Below, one piece after another: positions 16,409 to 25,192 of a stretch of 64,000 bases of DNA (positions are counted from its first letter, which is position 1; each line of letters opens with the position of its first letter). Below the pieces are notes generated by a model. The model ran no database searches, was not told where the DNA came from, and saw only the letters and a list, made by a program, of their open reading frames with translations. The stretch covers positions 1 through 64,000 of the forward strand of contig NZ_JPWA01000014.1 in the NCBI RefSeq assembly GCF_003326475.1, in the 5' to 3' direction. This DNA is from Thalassospira xianhensis MCCC 1A02616 (GTDB lineage Bacteria > Pseudomonadota > Alphaproteobacteria > Rhodospirillales > Thalassospiraceae). The translations under genes and the position numbers were made by a program.

Positions 16409-17155
16409 CTATTTCTGCTCTCTGATGAAAACCGCGGTACCGATCTCTGCGCCGAAAACCTGATCCGCCCGACCGCAATTCACGGCAATTTCGCAAAGAC
16501 CGATTGAATTGCGATAATGAAATCCATGTCCAAGCTTGACATCGGAAAATGTCCGTGCGGGCGAAAGCAACTGCCCGTTAATCAGAAGGGACAGGTTACG
16601 GTTCTGCCAGCCCGGTGCAGCAACAAGCCCTGTCATCAGGTTACCGTAAGTATCGACATAAATGATTTCCGAAAGTTCGTCCGGCCAGCTTTATGCCGGA
16701 ACATAGCGCTGCACGGGATCAATATCAGCCAGCGCGACCGGCTTCCCCTTTGCTATCATACAGGCGATCGGGGCGAAAATATCGCGCCCGTGAAAGCTGG
16801 CCGATGCGTTCTCGGGATACCAGTTGATAACCTTGACACGACACTTCGCTGCCCGCCGGATCAGGATTTCAAATAACCCGTTATCCGGCCCGACAAATAA
16901 TACACCGTCGCATTCAACAACAAGGCCGCGCCGTTGGCTGCCAACACCGGGATCAACAACACAAAGAACAACGTCGCCGAGATGAAATTCGCGTGAAAGT
17001 GCCGCCAGAAGATACGCCGATGCCTTGGGATTACGATCCGGAGCATCCACCATCAGATCGCAAACCGTCACATCCGGCGCGTCACGGTGAACAACCGCAC
17101 GCATGGCCCCGCTATAAGGGCCCGTTACACCAAAATCGCTGAAAATCAGGATCAT
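16409..17155 (-). pseudogene. SAM hydrolase / SAM hydroxide adenosyltransferase with in-frame stop
   Basis: Member of the SAM hydroxide adenosyltransferase (DUF62, chlorinase/fluorinase-like) family, which cleaves S-adenosylmethionine to adenosine and methionine. The N-terminal part MILIFSDFGVTGPYSGAM, then CVVDPGVGSQRRGLVVE and FVGPDNGLFEIL, is intact. The C-terminal part YVDTYGNLMTGL ... FHYRNSIGLCEIAVNCGRADQ is also family-like. Both lie in the same reading frame but are split by a TAA at 16691-16693, between YVPA and SWPDELSEII. One base change (for example from CAA or AAA) explains it. Without the stop the protein would be about 248 aa, the normal size. The frame stays open upstream to 17236, but family alignment favours 17155. 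It is a pseudogene, a readthrough gene or a sequence error. Confidence 0.75.
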
Positions 17156-17254
17156 GTCGGATGTCCGGTCAATCGGAAAACCGGCAGTAATTAGCCGGTT
17201 CAGATCAAAGACCGGGTAATATGTTTCCATAAACACCCGGCCTTCAAAGTTTGG

Positions 17255-18673
17255 TTATTTAACCTCGCAGAACTGCCCGTTACGTTTCAGTTCCGCACAA
17301 ATCGAACTGGCGGAGCTATCACTCAGCCCGGTGGCCATCAGACGGAAATAGGTGCCCTTGCCCGGAATGGTTGCCTGTGTCACACCATGCTGAAGCGGTG
17401 CAAGCTGGGCATAACGTTGCGTCAGAATTTGCCAGCCGCGTTCAGCCTGTGCCTGACTGCGATAAGACGCCAGATGCATGCTTTTGCCACCTGCGGTCGC
17501 AGCTACCGAACTTGCTGCCATCGGTGCAGCCGCCATCTCGCCGCCAGACTGGACCGCGCGGCTTTCACCCGTCGCAACACGACGAACCGGTTCACCGGAA
17601 CTCAGCGTCGTAACATTTGCCTGCGCCGGTTCAACAATTGCGGCCTCGATTGCATCGCGCTCGCGCTTGAATTCATCGGGCGTTATCAGCTTCATCTGCG
17701 ACAAATCTTCGATCCGTGCTATCTGGCGGGCGGCATCCATCAACCCCTGTGGCGCAGGGGGTGGTGTTGCACGCTGACGCGGCTGCGCAGGCAGCAGTGC
17801 ATCAAGAATTGCCGTGCGCTCGTTAACATGTTCCTGCACCGTGATGGCACCAATCTGAAGCGCACGGTTCAGCTGGTTCAAACGCTGCGCGACCTGTGCG
17901 CTGTCGGGGGGCGGGTTATCCAGAAAGGCCGCCGGTGCCGGCTGGCTCATTGGCAGAAGTGCACCCAAATTGGCCGAACGGCGAGCCGAATATTCTTCTG
18001 GTGTAACAAGACCTGCGGCCTGCAAATCACGCATCGTCGCAAACCGTTTTGCAATGGCCTCGTCACCGGCGCTTAATGCCGCACCAGCAGGCATATCTGC
18101 CGTGCGCACGCGTGACCCGGCACCCGCAACCATCGGAGTTGCAGTCAAAGCATTTGATTGCGCGATCATTGGTTGGGTTGCTGTACCAAGTCCGGCCGGT
18201 GCAGTGGCAATCTGGTCATTGATGCTAAGCGAACCTGGAAGGCCACGCTGCAGACGCATGAGATTGAATTCGGCAGCATCCCGCAACGGGCGCGGTTGCG
18301 TCCCGCTGGCGGTTGTCATCAAAACCGTTCCGGGCGGGTTCATCGCAATCAGCGTATCATAGCCATCACGTGCCCGATCCGCCCGGTTGGTGTTCTGGTA
18401 CAAAACGGACCGCCACAAAAGTGCATGTCCGTCCTGGGGATTCTTGCGCAGCGCCTCGTCAAAGAATTTTTCGGCCGACGCATAATCACCAGTCGCCAGC
18501 TGTTGCAATCCATTGGCGGTGTAATTTTCATCGGTAAACGACGTTGCCTCGTCCCAGAAATCCTGATCAAGCAGTGGCGCACAGCCAGACACCCATGAAA
18601 CCATGCCGAGAACGGCGAGGCTTCTGCCGCCGATCCTCAGCCAGTCTCCGGTCCGCATTGCGGATACCTTCAT
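17255..18673 (-). CDS. TPR- and SPOR-domain lipoprotein
   Basis: Envelope protein of 472 aa. The signal peptide has a lipobox (WVSGC, Cys about residue 31), so it is probably lipidated. A TPR-like region follows (ATGDYASAEKFFDEALRKNPQDGHALLWRSVLY). Then comes a long Ala/Pro-rich middle with three similar short helical modules (FATMRDLQAAGLVTPEEYSAR, LNRALQIGAITVQEHVNER, IEDLSQMKLITPDEFKRER). The C-terminal SPOR domain (HLASYRSQAQAERGWQIL to the end) binds denuded glycan strands at division septa in characterised proteins. GGGGGTTGG precedes the ATG. The partner is unknown. Confidence 0.8.
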   Translation of the reverse strand: MKVSAMRTGDWLRIGGRSLAVLGMVSWVSGCAPLLDQDFWDEATSFTDENYTANGLQQLATGDYASAEKFFDEALRKNPQDGHALLWRSVLYQNTNRADRARDGYDTLIAMNPPGTVLMTTASGTQPRPLRDAAEFNLMRLQRGLPGSLSINDQIATAPAGLGTATQPMIAQSNALTATPMVAGAGSRVRTADMPAGAALSAGDEAIAKRFATMRDLQAAGLVTPEEYSARRSANLGALLPMSQPAPAAFLDNPPPDSAQVAQRLNQLNRALQIGAITVQEHVNERTAILDALLPAQPRQRATPPPAPQGLMDAARQIARIEDLSQMKLITPDEFKRERDAIEAAIVEPAQANVTTLSSGEPVRRVATGESRAVQSGGEMAAAPMAASSVAATAGGKSMHLASYRSQAQAERGWQILTQRYAQLAPLQHGVTQATIPGKGTYFRLMATGLSDSSASSICAELKRNGQFCEVK

Positions 18674-18994
18674 GGTGCCAACCCCCTATTATTAAAGACA
18701 ATTCAGGGAGCATGTTTCGCAGCCTGTCGTCAAGTCCAAGGCGCACAGATCAATCTTTTCCCTGATTGTGATCCAGTCTGCCCGATGGCTGCGAACAATT
18801 CGTTAAAAGCATTTTCCAAACTCGGAAACTATGCGATAGGACATGTCCAAAATATAATTCGTAAAAAGATACTATATACCAGACACCCCCTGTTAACGCG
18901 GCATTCAGGGACAATATGGTTTGATAGATGGTTCCATGCCATTGTATGAATTCACAATATCAGGAATTAATCCTGTCTCTTTCGGGGAAGAAGA
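18674..18994. other. Intergenic region, divergent promoters
   Basis: No gene is seen in these 321 bases. The region separates the SPOR lipoprotein (minus) from the EAL-like protein (plus) and must hold both promoters. The second half is AT-rich. A short inverted repeat CAGGA-ATTAA-TCCTG lies at 18961-18975, just before the plus-strand ribosome site. Confidence 0.5.
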
Positions 18995-20245
18995 TTGATT
19001 GAGCCGAAACAATATGGCCAACAGGCCCTTCAGGAATACCTGATGCTTGACTATGTCCAGCGCCTGGAAACCCGTAAATTCGGGCACCGCGCTGTTCATA
19101 TTCATTTGTCACGGCTTAAACCCTTCCACCGGCGAGACTATCATATTCGCGTCGCGACCAATACTTTCGAAAGCTATGTGAAGCTTTATGTCGGCCGCAT
19201 TTTCGTTCTAAGCAACAACGACCTTCTTTTCATCTGGAAAGACAAATCAATTGCCGATGTCGAACCGGCTGTTGATACGCTGCGCTATCTTTTCCGCGAT
19301 GATCCGCTATCCCAGGACGAAAGCGAAGAAACCGGCTTTTGCACGTGGTACAACCTGAACACGGAATTTCAGGAATTCCTGCTTCTGTGCCAGCACCTGG
19401 ATGAACGCGCCAAAAAGCTGCAGCAAAGCAACAACCTGCGTCCGGTGCAAAAACCGATTGATGCACTAAGCCCGATCAATGCGGAAAATCTGGCACAGCT
19501 TGAAGACACCATTCATTCCGCCGATCTTTCCGAACATATCCGTCAGCAACCGGTTTGCGTCTTTGCCCGTGCCGGATCGAAGGAACTGCATCCGGTTTTC
19601 GACGAGTTTTTTGTCTCGATTGCCGATCTTCGCAACGCGATAATGCCCAATATCGACCTCGCGTCAAATCGCTGGCTGTTCCAGCACATGACCGAAGTGC
19701 TTGATAAACGCATGCTGAATTATCTTTGCAAGCGGACATTCAAGACCCATGCAAGCTCGTTCTCGATCAACCTTAATCTCGAAACGCTCACATCCAGGGA
19801 TTTTGAACGCTTCGACGAAGTTGTTCGTAAAAAATGGCCGGGCAATGTGATCATCGAGCTCAATCAGGTCGATCTGTTCTCGAACCTTGAGACCTATCTG
19901 CGGCTGCGTGACGAGTTTCATGAACGCGGCTATCGCGTTTTGATCGACAACCTGACTGTCGAAGCCCTGTCATTCGTGGATCGCAAAAGCCTCAAGGCCG
20001 ATTTCATCAAGGTCGCCTGGCGCGAGGAAATGACTGACAACGTCATTCGCAAGAAATATTCCGAAATGGATAACCTTGTAAAAGACTCTGGCCGCGAACG
20101 TGTGATCCTGTGTCGTTGCGATAGCCCGACCGCCATCAAATTCGGCCAATCGCTGGGGATTACCCTGTTTCAGGGCCGCTATATCGATAACATGATCGCC
20201 CGCCAGCGCCGGGCCAAACGCGCGGCCGCCGCCCAGAAACGCTAA
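18995..20245 (+). CDS. Degenerate EAL-like domain protein
   Basis: Protein of 416 aa with no membrane segment. The C-terminal half (about 215-400) follows the EAL phosphodiesterase fold: FSINLNLETLTSRDFERF, VIIELNQVDLF, GYRVLIDNLT, ADFIKVAW and GQSLGITLFQGRYID. The catalytic signature residues are lost: the EALLR position reads SIADLR and the DDFGTG position reads DNLT. It is therefore probably not a c-di-GMP hydrolase but a receptor or scaffold. The first 200 residues match nothing I know. The start is a TTG with GGGGAAG 4 bases before it; the next ATG is at 19043. The C-terminus is Arg/Ala/Lys-rich. Confidence 0.72.
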   Translation: MIEPKQYGQQALQEYLMLDYVQRLETRKFGHRAVHIHLSRLKPFHRRDYHIRVATNTFESYVKLYVGRIFVLSNNDLLFIWKDKSIADVEPAVDTLRYLFRDDPLSQDESEETGFCTWYNLNTEFQEFLLLCQHLDERAKKLQQSNNLRPVQKPIDALSPINAENLAQLEDTIHSADLSEHIRQQPVCVFARAGSKELHPVFDEFFVSIADLRNAIMPNIDLASNRWLFQHMTEVLDKRMLNYLCKRTFKTHASSFSINLNLETLTSRDFERFDEVVRKKWPGNVIIELNQVDLFSNLETYLRLRDEFHERGYRVLIDNLTVEALSFVDRKSLKADFIKVAWREEMTDNVIRKKYSEMDNLVKDSGRERVILCRCDSPTAIKFGQSLGITLFQGRYIDNMIARQRRAKRAAAAQKR

Positions 20246-20337
20246 TCCCGCCTGATCCTGACAATTCCTGTCACTTGACCGCTTTGTCCCGCGTTTCTCC
20301 TCTTGGCAGATCAGGAACAAAAGCGGTACAAATATGC

Positions 20338-21708
20338 ATGATCTATGCACTTTGTCCCGATTGCCATCACAAATGGCGCTTCCATGCAGACCGACCGCTT
20401 GCCAAAAGCGGCGAAGGGGCCTACGTGCCCTGCCCGGTCTGTGCTGGAAAACGCGGGATTGCGCATGCAGAGTTGCCCGATCTTCTGATCGGCCATCTCG
20501 ATTGTGATGCCTTTTATGCCTCCATCGAAAAGCGCGACCGACCGGAACTAATTGATCAGCCCGTCATCATTGGCGGCGGACATCGCGGGGTTGTTTCAAC
20601 CTGCTGCTATGTAGCGCGCAAATTCGGCGTGCGATCCGCGATGCCTGCCTTCAAGGCACGGGAATTGTGCCCGGATGGCGTTTTCCTGAAACCCGACATG
20701 GCGAAATATCAGCGCGAGGGATACCGGGTGCGTGACATGATGCGCGCCATAACCCCGGACATTGAACCGCTTTCGATCGACGAGGCGTTTCTTGACCTGA
20801 CCAACGCGCAGGAAACGCATGGCAAAACAGCCGCCGAATGCCTAATCGAACTTCAGGCGCAAATCCGGCGCGAGGTCGGCATAACGGTTTCCATCGGGCT
20901 TTCCTATAACAAGTTTCTGGCCAAGATCGCATCCGACCTCAATAAACCGTTCGGTTTTTCAATGATCGGCGCCACAGAAGCCCTATCGTTCCTTGCCGAT
21001 AAACCGGTACGCATGATGTGGGGCGTTGGACCGGCGATGGAGCGCAAGCTGCGCGACGATGGCATCACCACCATCGGACAAATGCAGGAACTTGATATAC
21101 ATGCCTTGCAGGGCCGTTACGGCAGCATTGGTAAACGGTTCTTCCATTTTTCGCGCGGACAGGACAATCGCCGGGTCGAACAAAGCAGCGAACGTAAAAG
21201 CCTATCATCGGAAACCACGTTTAACGAGGACATTTCCGACCTTGATGAACTGGTGGATATCGCCAAGCGCCTGACGGCGCGTGTTGCCAGTGACCTTGCA
21301 CGCAAGGAAATCGCAGGCCATACCGTTGTCCTGAAACTGAAATCAGCCGATTTCAAAACCCGCACCCGCAACATGCGCCTGACCTACCCGACATTGCGCG
21401 AGGATATGATCCTTGAAACCGCCCTGACACTTTTGAAAAAGGAAGTGGATGGAACGCGTTATCGCCTGCTGGGTGTCGGCGTTGCCGATCTTTTCCCGGC
21501 CGATACAGCCGACCCTGCCGATCTGTTTGGTGAAGCCGAAGAAACAGCTCCCGTTGAATTGATTGAGGATAACGGTGAAAGCACCCTGCCCCCGGCCCGT
21601 CTGATCCCGCAAATCCCGCGCCCGACGGCAGAACAATTGCGCGAAAGCCTGACGCGGCGATATCGCCAGCACAAGAAAACATCGCGCCAACACCGGTTTG
21701 GGTTCTAA
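20338..21708 (+). CDS. dinB: DNA polymerase IV with N-terminal zinc ribbon
   Basis: Y-family translesion polymerase, about 456 aa. The palm motif LDCDAFYASIE (metal Asp residues), ARKFGVRSAMPAFKARELCP and PLSIDEAFLDLT are complete, followed by YNKFLAKIASDLNKP, the HhH region MMWGVGPAMERKLRDDGITTIG and the little-finger domain. Before the polymerase lies a roughly 50-residue module with two Cys pairs (CPDCHHKW and CPVCAGKR), a likely zinc ribbon seen in alphaproteobacterial DinB. The last 60 residues are a loose tail, and no clear QxxLF-type beta-clamp motif is found. ATG 20338 is the start before the zinc module; a TTG at 20275 would add 21 unlikely residues. No SOS box is recognised. Confidence 0.92.
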   Translation: MIYALCPDCHHKWRFHADRPLAKSGEGAYVPCPVCAGKRGIAHAELPDLLIGHLDCDAFYASIEKRDRPELIDQPVIIGGGHRGVVSTCCYVARKFGVRSAMPAFKARELCPDGVFLKPDMAKYQREGYRVRDMMRAITPDIEPLSIDEAFLDLTNAQETHGKTAAECLIELQAQIRREVGITVSIGLSYNKFLAKIASDLNKPFGFSMIGATEALSFLADKPVRMMWGVGPAMERKLRDDGITTIGQMQELDIHALQGRYGSIGKRFFHFSRGQDNRRVEQSSERKSLSSETTFNEDISDLDELVDIAKRLTARVASDLARKEIAGHTVVLKLKSADFKTRTRNMRLTYPTLREDMILETALTLLKKEVDGTRYRLLGVGVADLFPADTADPADLFGEAEETAPVELIEDNGESTLPPARLIPQIPRPTAEQLRESLTRRYRQHKKTSRQHRFGF

Positions 21709-21797
21709 CCCTACGCGTGGTCGGGCAGCCAAAACAAAAAATTCCCGTCACAAACCGAACGAGCATTACAAGCCGAATAATTATCTTTGGAAGAAGA

Positions 21798-21873
21798 TGG
21801 CGTCCCCTAGGGGATTCGAACCCCTGTTGCCGCCGTGAAAGGGCAGTGTCCTAGGCCTCTAGACGAAGGGGAC
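21798..21873 (-). tRNA. tRNA-Glu (anticodon TTC), copy 4 of the cluster
   Basis: A 76-nt cloverleaf with CCA encoded. The acceptor GTCCCCT pairs with AGGGGAC. The anticodon loop CTTTCAC reads TTC, and the T-arm contains GGTTCGAATCC. It is identical to the other three copies and last in transcription order. Confidence 0.96.
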
Positions 21874-21911
21874 GCAAATCGCGCTGCGATCTTATGTATG
21901 GTCTGCTTTGG

Positions 21912-21987
21912 TGGCGTCCCCTAGGGGATTCGAACCCCTGTTGCCGCCGTGAAAGGGCAGTGTCCTAGGCCTCTAGACGAAGGGGAC
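21912..21987 (-). tRNA. tRNA-Glu (anticodon TTC), copy 3
   Basis: Identical 76-nt sequence including encoded CCA. The 38-base spacer to copy 4 (21874-21911) is the same as the one to copy 2. Confidence 0.96.
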
Positions 21988-22025
21988 GCAAATCGCGCTG
22001 CGATCTTATGTATGGTCTGCTTTGG

Positions 22026-22101
22026 TGGCGTCCCCTAGGGGATTCGAACCCCTGTTGCCGCCGTGAAAGGGCAGTGTCCTAGGCCTCTAGACGAAGGGGA
22101 C
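22026..22101 (-). tRNA. tRNA-Glu (anticodon TTC), copy 2
   Basis: Identical 76-nt sequence including encoded CCA. The upstream spacer to copy 1 (22102-22133, 32 bases) is unrelated to the other two spacers. Confidence 0.96.
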
Positions 22102-22133
22102 ACAGTCACCAAAATGCAGTCCGTGTTAACGAG

Positions 22134-22209
22134 TGGCGTCCCCTAGGGGATTCGAACCCCTGTTGCCGCCGTGAAAGGGCAGTGTCCTAGGCCTCTAGAC
22201 GAAGGGGAC
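22134..22209 (-). tRNA. tRNA-Glu (anticodon TTC), copy 1
   Basis: First gene of the cluster in transcription order and identical to the others. Its promoter must lie in 22210-22290, where no other gene is present. Confidence 0.96.
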
Positions 22210-22459
22210 GCAGCGCGTTAACGAGGCCGGTTTTTAGCGATTGGGTCGGGTAAGGTCAAGCGCGTTTTTCGCCGCTGTGACGTTTTTTTTAATCCCCCAC
22301 CTTAAATAGGGCGATAACACGCCAAAAGCCGGGAAATCCAAGCATCCTGTTTAACCGCAAGGAACATAGCCCGATCCTTCAATATCAATGTTCAACATAT
22401 ATGCCAACGCATACCCGCAACGGCAACCATAACGGCATCTGCCACAAAACCGTTTGAAA

Positions 22460-23713
22460 TCAATTCGCCCGCTTGCGCGTTCCCATCCAGAAGGCAGCCC
22501 CGGCAATCGCAAGGCAGACACCAAGGAAGGCAAACATCACGCGATAGCCTTCCGTTGCGCCTGGTTCAAACCGGCCAATGATCACACCTGCAATCCCCTG
22601 AAGGACAAACAGCCCGCCAAAGGTCGCCAGATTAACCGTGGTCAGGGCACGGCCAATCAGATGTTCGGGCACGGCCGCGCGCGATGCGGCATAGTTCAGC
22701 GTTGCACAGCTCCCCAGAAGCCCGTGCGCGACCATCAGGACCGCCGCCAGCCAAAGGGCCGTCGTCCCCAGCAGGGCCTGCAACAGGCACAGCACAGCCG
22801 CAATCAGAACGGCAAAGACGATCAGCGGATGAGCAGCCCCGCCCATCAGACGCGAAAGCTGCCCATAGGCGGGTGGCCCGATGATCATGCCAATTGTCAT
22901 CACCAGAAGGACATTGCCGACATCTACCACCCCAAGATGGAAAACATCATGCAGATATGGCCCGCCCCAAAGCCCGCGTACCGTCAGGATCGCCGGATAG
23001 CTGAAGAAGGCGACACCAACCAGAAACCAGACCTGCCGGTTCTTCCAGACAGAAACCATGCCGCGCAAGGCCTCGGTCACGGTTTCGCCCTTGCGGGAAT
23101 GGAAGCTGTGGTTTGGCGGGGCATCGCGCACCATGGTGAAGGTCAGGACGACTGAAAGTGCGCTGAGCACCGCAAGACCATAATAAACCTCGCGCCAGCC
23201 GCGAAGCTCGATCAGGGCGGCCAATGGCGTTGCCGATGCCAGAACGCCCAGCAAACTGAACGCCACAATCAGGCCAGAGGTCGCGGCAAACTTTTCCGGC
23301 GCCACCCAACGCGATGCCAGCACAAGTGCCGCCATAAAGGCCGCTGAACAGCCAAGACCAATCACCGCCTGCCCGATCATCAACCCGGCCACACTATGCG
23401 CATTGGCAAAAATCAGCACACCGGCAACGGTGATGATCATCATCACCCCATTGGTCAAACGCGGACCGTACCGGTCCAGCATCACACCGACCGGAATTTG
23501 CATCAGGGCAAAGGCAAAATGGAAGCTGCCAGATATCAGCCCAAGTTCCTCGGGCGAGGTTGAAATTTCGATCCGAAGCGATTCCGCCAGCAATGCCTGC
23601 GCGGAACGGAAAAACTGGCTAAGCGAAAAAGCAAGTACCACAGGTGCCAGGATCCATAAAAAGGTTCCAAGCCCATACGACGCCTGCTTTGGTGTTTTTG
23701 TATGATCATTCAT
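22460..23713 (-). CDS. Major facilitator superfamily transporter
   Basis: Inner-membrane secondary transporter of about 417 aa with roughly twelve hydrophobic segments. The loop 2-3 motif is GVMLDRYGPRLTNG, matching the MFS pattern GxLxDRxGRR. A central cytoplasmic loop carries RDAPPNHSFHSRKGE. The substrate is unknown. The start is uncertain: ATG 23713, ATG 23728 and TTG 23752 are all in frame and none has a strong ribosome site. It lies 250 bases downstream of the tRNA promoter region, on the same strand, and shows no operon partner. Confidence 0.85.
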   Translation of the reverse strand: MNDHTKTPKQASYGLGTFLWILAPVVLAFSLSQFFRSAQALLAESLRIEISTSPEELGLISGSFHFAFALMQIPVGVMLDRYGPRLTNGVMMIITVAGVLIFANAHSVAGLMIGQAVIGLGCSAAFMAALVLASRWVAPEKFAATSGLIVAFSLLGVLASATPLAALIELRGWREVYYGLAVLSALSVVLTFTMVRDAPPNHSFHSRKGETVTEALRGMVSVWKNRQVWFLVGVAFFSYPAILTVRGLWGGPYLHDVFHLGVVDVGNVLLVMTIGMIIGPPAYGQLSRLMGGAAHPLIVFAVLIAAVLCLLQALLGTTALWLAAVLMVAHGLLGSCATLNYAASRAAVPEHLIGRALTTVNLATFGGLFVLQGIAGVIIGRFEPGATEGYRVMFAFLGVCLAIAGAAFWMGTRKRAN

Positions 23714-23837
23714 GATGCCAAATGGCATAATCCGATCACAAGATACCCGCAAGCCCCCGCACGATATATCCGGGTGTATTGCCGTGATACGTTTCGTAAA
23801 ATGGGCGCAGAGGGGTTCAGTTCAACTTCTGTCGCGA

Positions 23838-24716
23838 TCAACGTGTCATAAGGTTGATATCGCCATCCGAAAGCACTTCGGCCTCTTCGCTGGGGATTAT
23901 CACGCCATATTTCCGGCCAATCTCGGCAAACGTGCCGTCACCTCGCAATTCATCAAGCACCCTTTGCCACGGCGCAACAACGAAATCAGGCGTTTGCGGC
24001 GAGAATGCCAGATAAAGCTCGTAAGTTCCCAAGCCGATAACCGGCTCGATTTCCGAAGGATCAATTTCGAATTTGCGGCGCTGGTGTTCCATCACCAGAT
24101 CGGAAGCTTCCCAAAGGTCGATACGGTCACTTGCCAGAAGCTGCAACGCGTTTCCTGGCGTATAAAGGGATGCTAGGTTTTTGAAACCCTTTTCATGCAA
24201 TATCCGTTCGGCGGCACCGCCCGCCTGCACACCGATGGCGGCAACTTTGCGGGCATCTTCCAGCCCCCGGATATCAAGATCGCTGTCGGTCATTTTATAA
24301 AGCCAGCCCCGGGTAACGATAATCGGCCCGACCCATTTATATTCCGGCTCGCGTTCCGCGGTTCGCACCATGGAAAAGACGGCCGTACCGGGCGTGTCAT
24401 CCACAATTTGCAGGGCCCGCTTCCATGGCAGGATTTCAAATTTTCCGTCATGCCCCAGACGCCGGGCCATCTCCCTGACCACATCAGCCCCAGCACCGGT
24501 CAAACCGGTATCGGTGATGTAATTAAAGGGGGCAAAATCTTCGGTATATATTCTGACGGACCGCGCAGCTTCCATCGCCGCCTCGGCCTGAGGGGCAGCA
24601 AACATTCCCCGCGACCAGAGCGCAACAATAACAAAAACAACGATCACGACGACACGCCGCAAGATCGTGATGCTCCGCCGTTCCTTTGGTTGAAAGAATA
24701 TACCTGCCCGTCGCAT
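23838..24716 (-). CDS. Orphan periplasmic solute-binding protein (SBP family 3)
   Basis: Extracytoplasmic amino-acid-type binding protein, 292 aa. A long basic N-terminus and one hydrophobic segment (about residues 21-37) form a signal peptide or anchor. The mature part starts VRIYTEDFAPFNYI. It then has PWKRAL, FSMVRTAEREPEYKWVGPI and IGVQAGGA, the same landmarks as the protein at 25770-26627. No permease or ATPase gene is near, so it may feed another transporter or act as a sensor. ATG at 24716 has GGGA upstream. A CI-like regulator is encoded divergently 476 bases away. Confidence 0.8.
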   Translation of the reverse strand: MRRAGIFFQPKERRSITILRRVVVIVVFVIVALWSRGMFAAPQAEAAMEAARSVRIYTEDFAPFNYITDTGLTGAGADVVREMARRLGHDGKFEILPWKRALQIVDDTPGTAVFSMVRTAEREPEYKWVGPIIVTRGWLYKMTDSDLDIRGLEDARKVAAIGVQAGGAAERILHEKGFKNLASLYTPGNALQLLASDRIDLWEASDLVMEHQRRKFEIDPSEIEPVIGLGTYELYLAFSPQTPDFVVAPWQRVLDELRGDGTFAEIGRKYGVIIPSEEAEVLSDGDINLMTR

Positions 24717-25192
24717 GTGTTTCCCTGTCAGCCATCAAATGCAAAAAAGCCGCAAAGAAGAAACTTGCAAGACCGAAAGAATACGTCGTCACATAACCTG
24801 TTTATTCAACATGATAGTCCGACATGTTGATTGCCAGTGACGTCGTACATATCTAGACTCGGAGGGAACCATCCATTTGGATATGAACATCCTTTCGCGT
24901 GACGCCATTCACATCACGCGCGAGCACGATTACGCCCCAAAATGGTAACAGTCTAAATTTAGAACATGTTGATGTAGTATGCTGTCATCGATTCTTTCGG
25001 CGCCCACTCTTCGCCGATCCCCAAGTCCGAACAACAAAACCGAGCCACTTGGTTAAAAAAGCCAGTTAAAGTTGAACATGAGCAAGATTTATAACGAAAA
25101 AATTCGATATTCAACTAAAAAATTTCGACAATCCGGTTTTTCGCGGAAAACGGGTAGCGACACTTTACAACCTGCAACATCCAGCGTGCAGC
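24717..25192. other. Long AT-rich intergenic region with repeated motifs
   Basis: No gene is seen in these 476 bases, among the most AT-rich of the window. ACATGTTGAT occurs twice as a direct repeat (24822-24831 and 24964-24973), with partial inverse copies TCAACATG (from about 24807) and TTGAACATG (about 25072). An inverted repeat CGCGTGA (24896-24902) / TCACGCG (24914-24920) with an 11-base spacer lies between them. Such elements fit operators for the HTH regulator encoded at 25193. Confidence 0.5.

Larger units (their letters stand above)
21798..22025. repeat. Tandem 114-bp duplication (tRNA-Glu plus spacer)
   Basis: 21798-21911 and 21912-22025 are identical units, each one tRNA gene plus a 38-base spacer. 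They abut directly and run on into the third tRNA copy. This indicates a recent tandem duplication that extended the array. Confidence 0.9.

Noticed and set aside
21798..22209. tRNA cluster as an integration hotspot for a mobile element
   Set aside because: No integrase, att-like partial tRNA or change in base composition is seen on either side. The repeats are complete tRNA genes.
22351..22533. Small open frame between the tRNA cluster and the MFS gene
   Set aside because: It overlaps the MFS 3' end and has no ribosome site or recognisable sequence.
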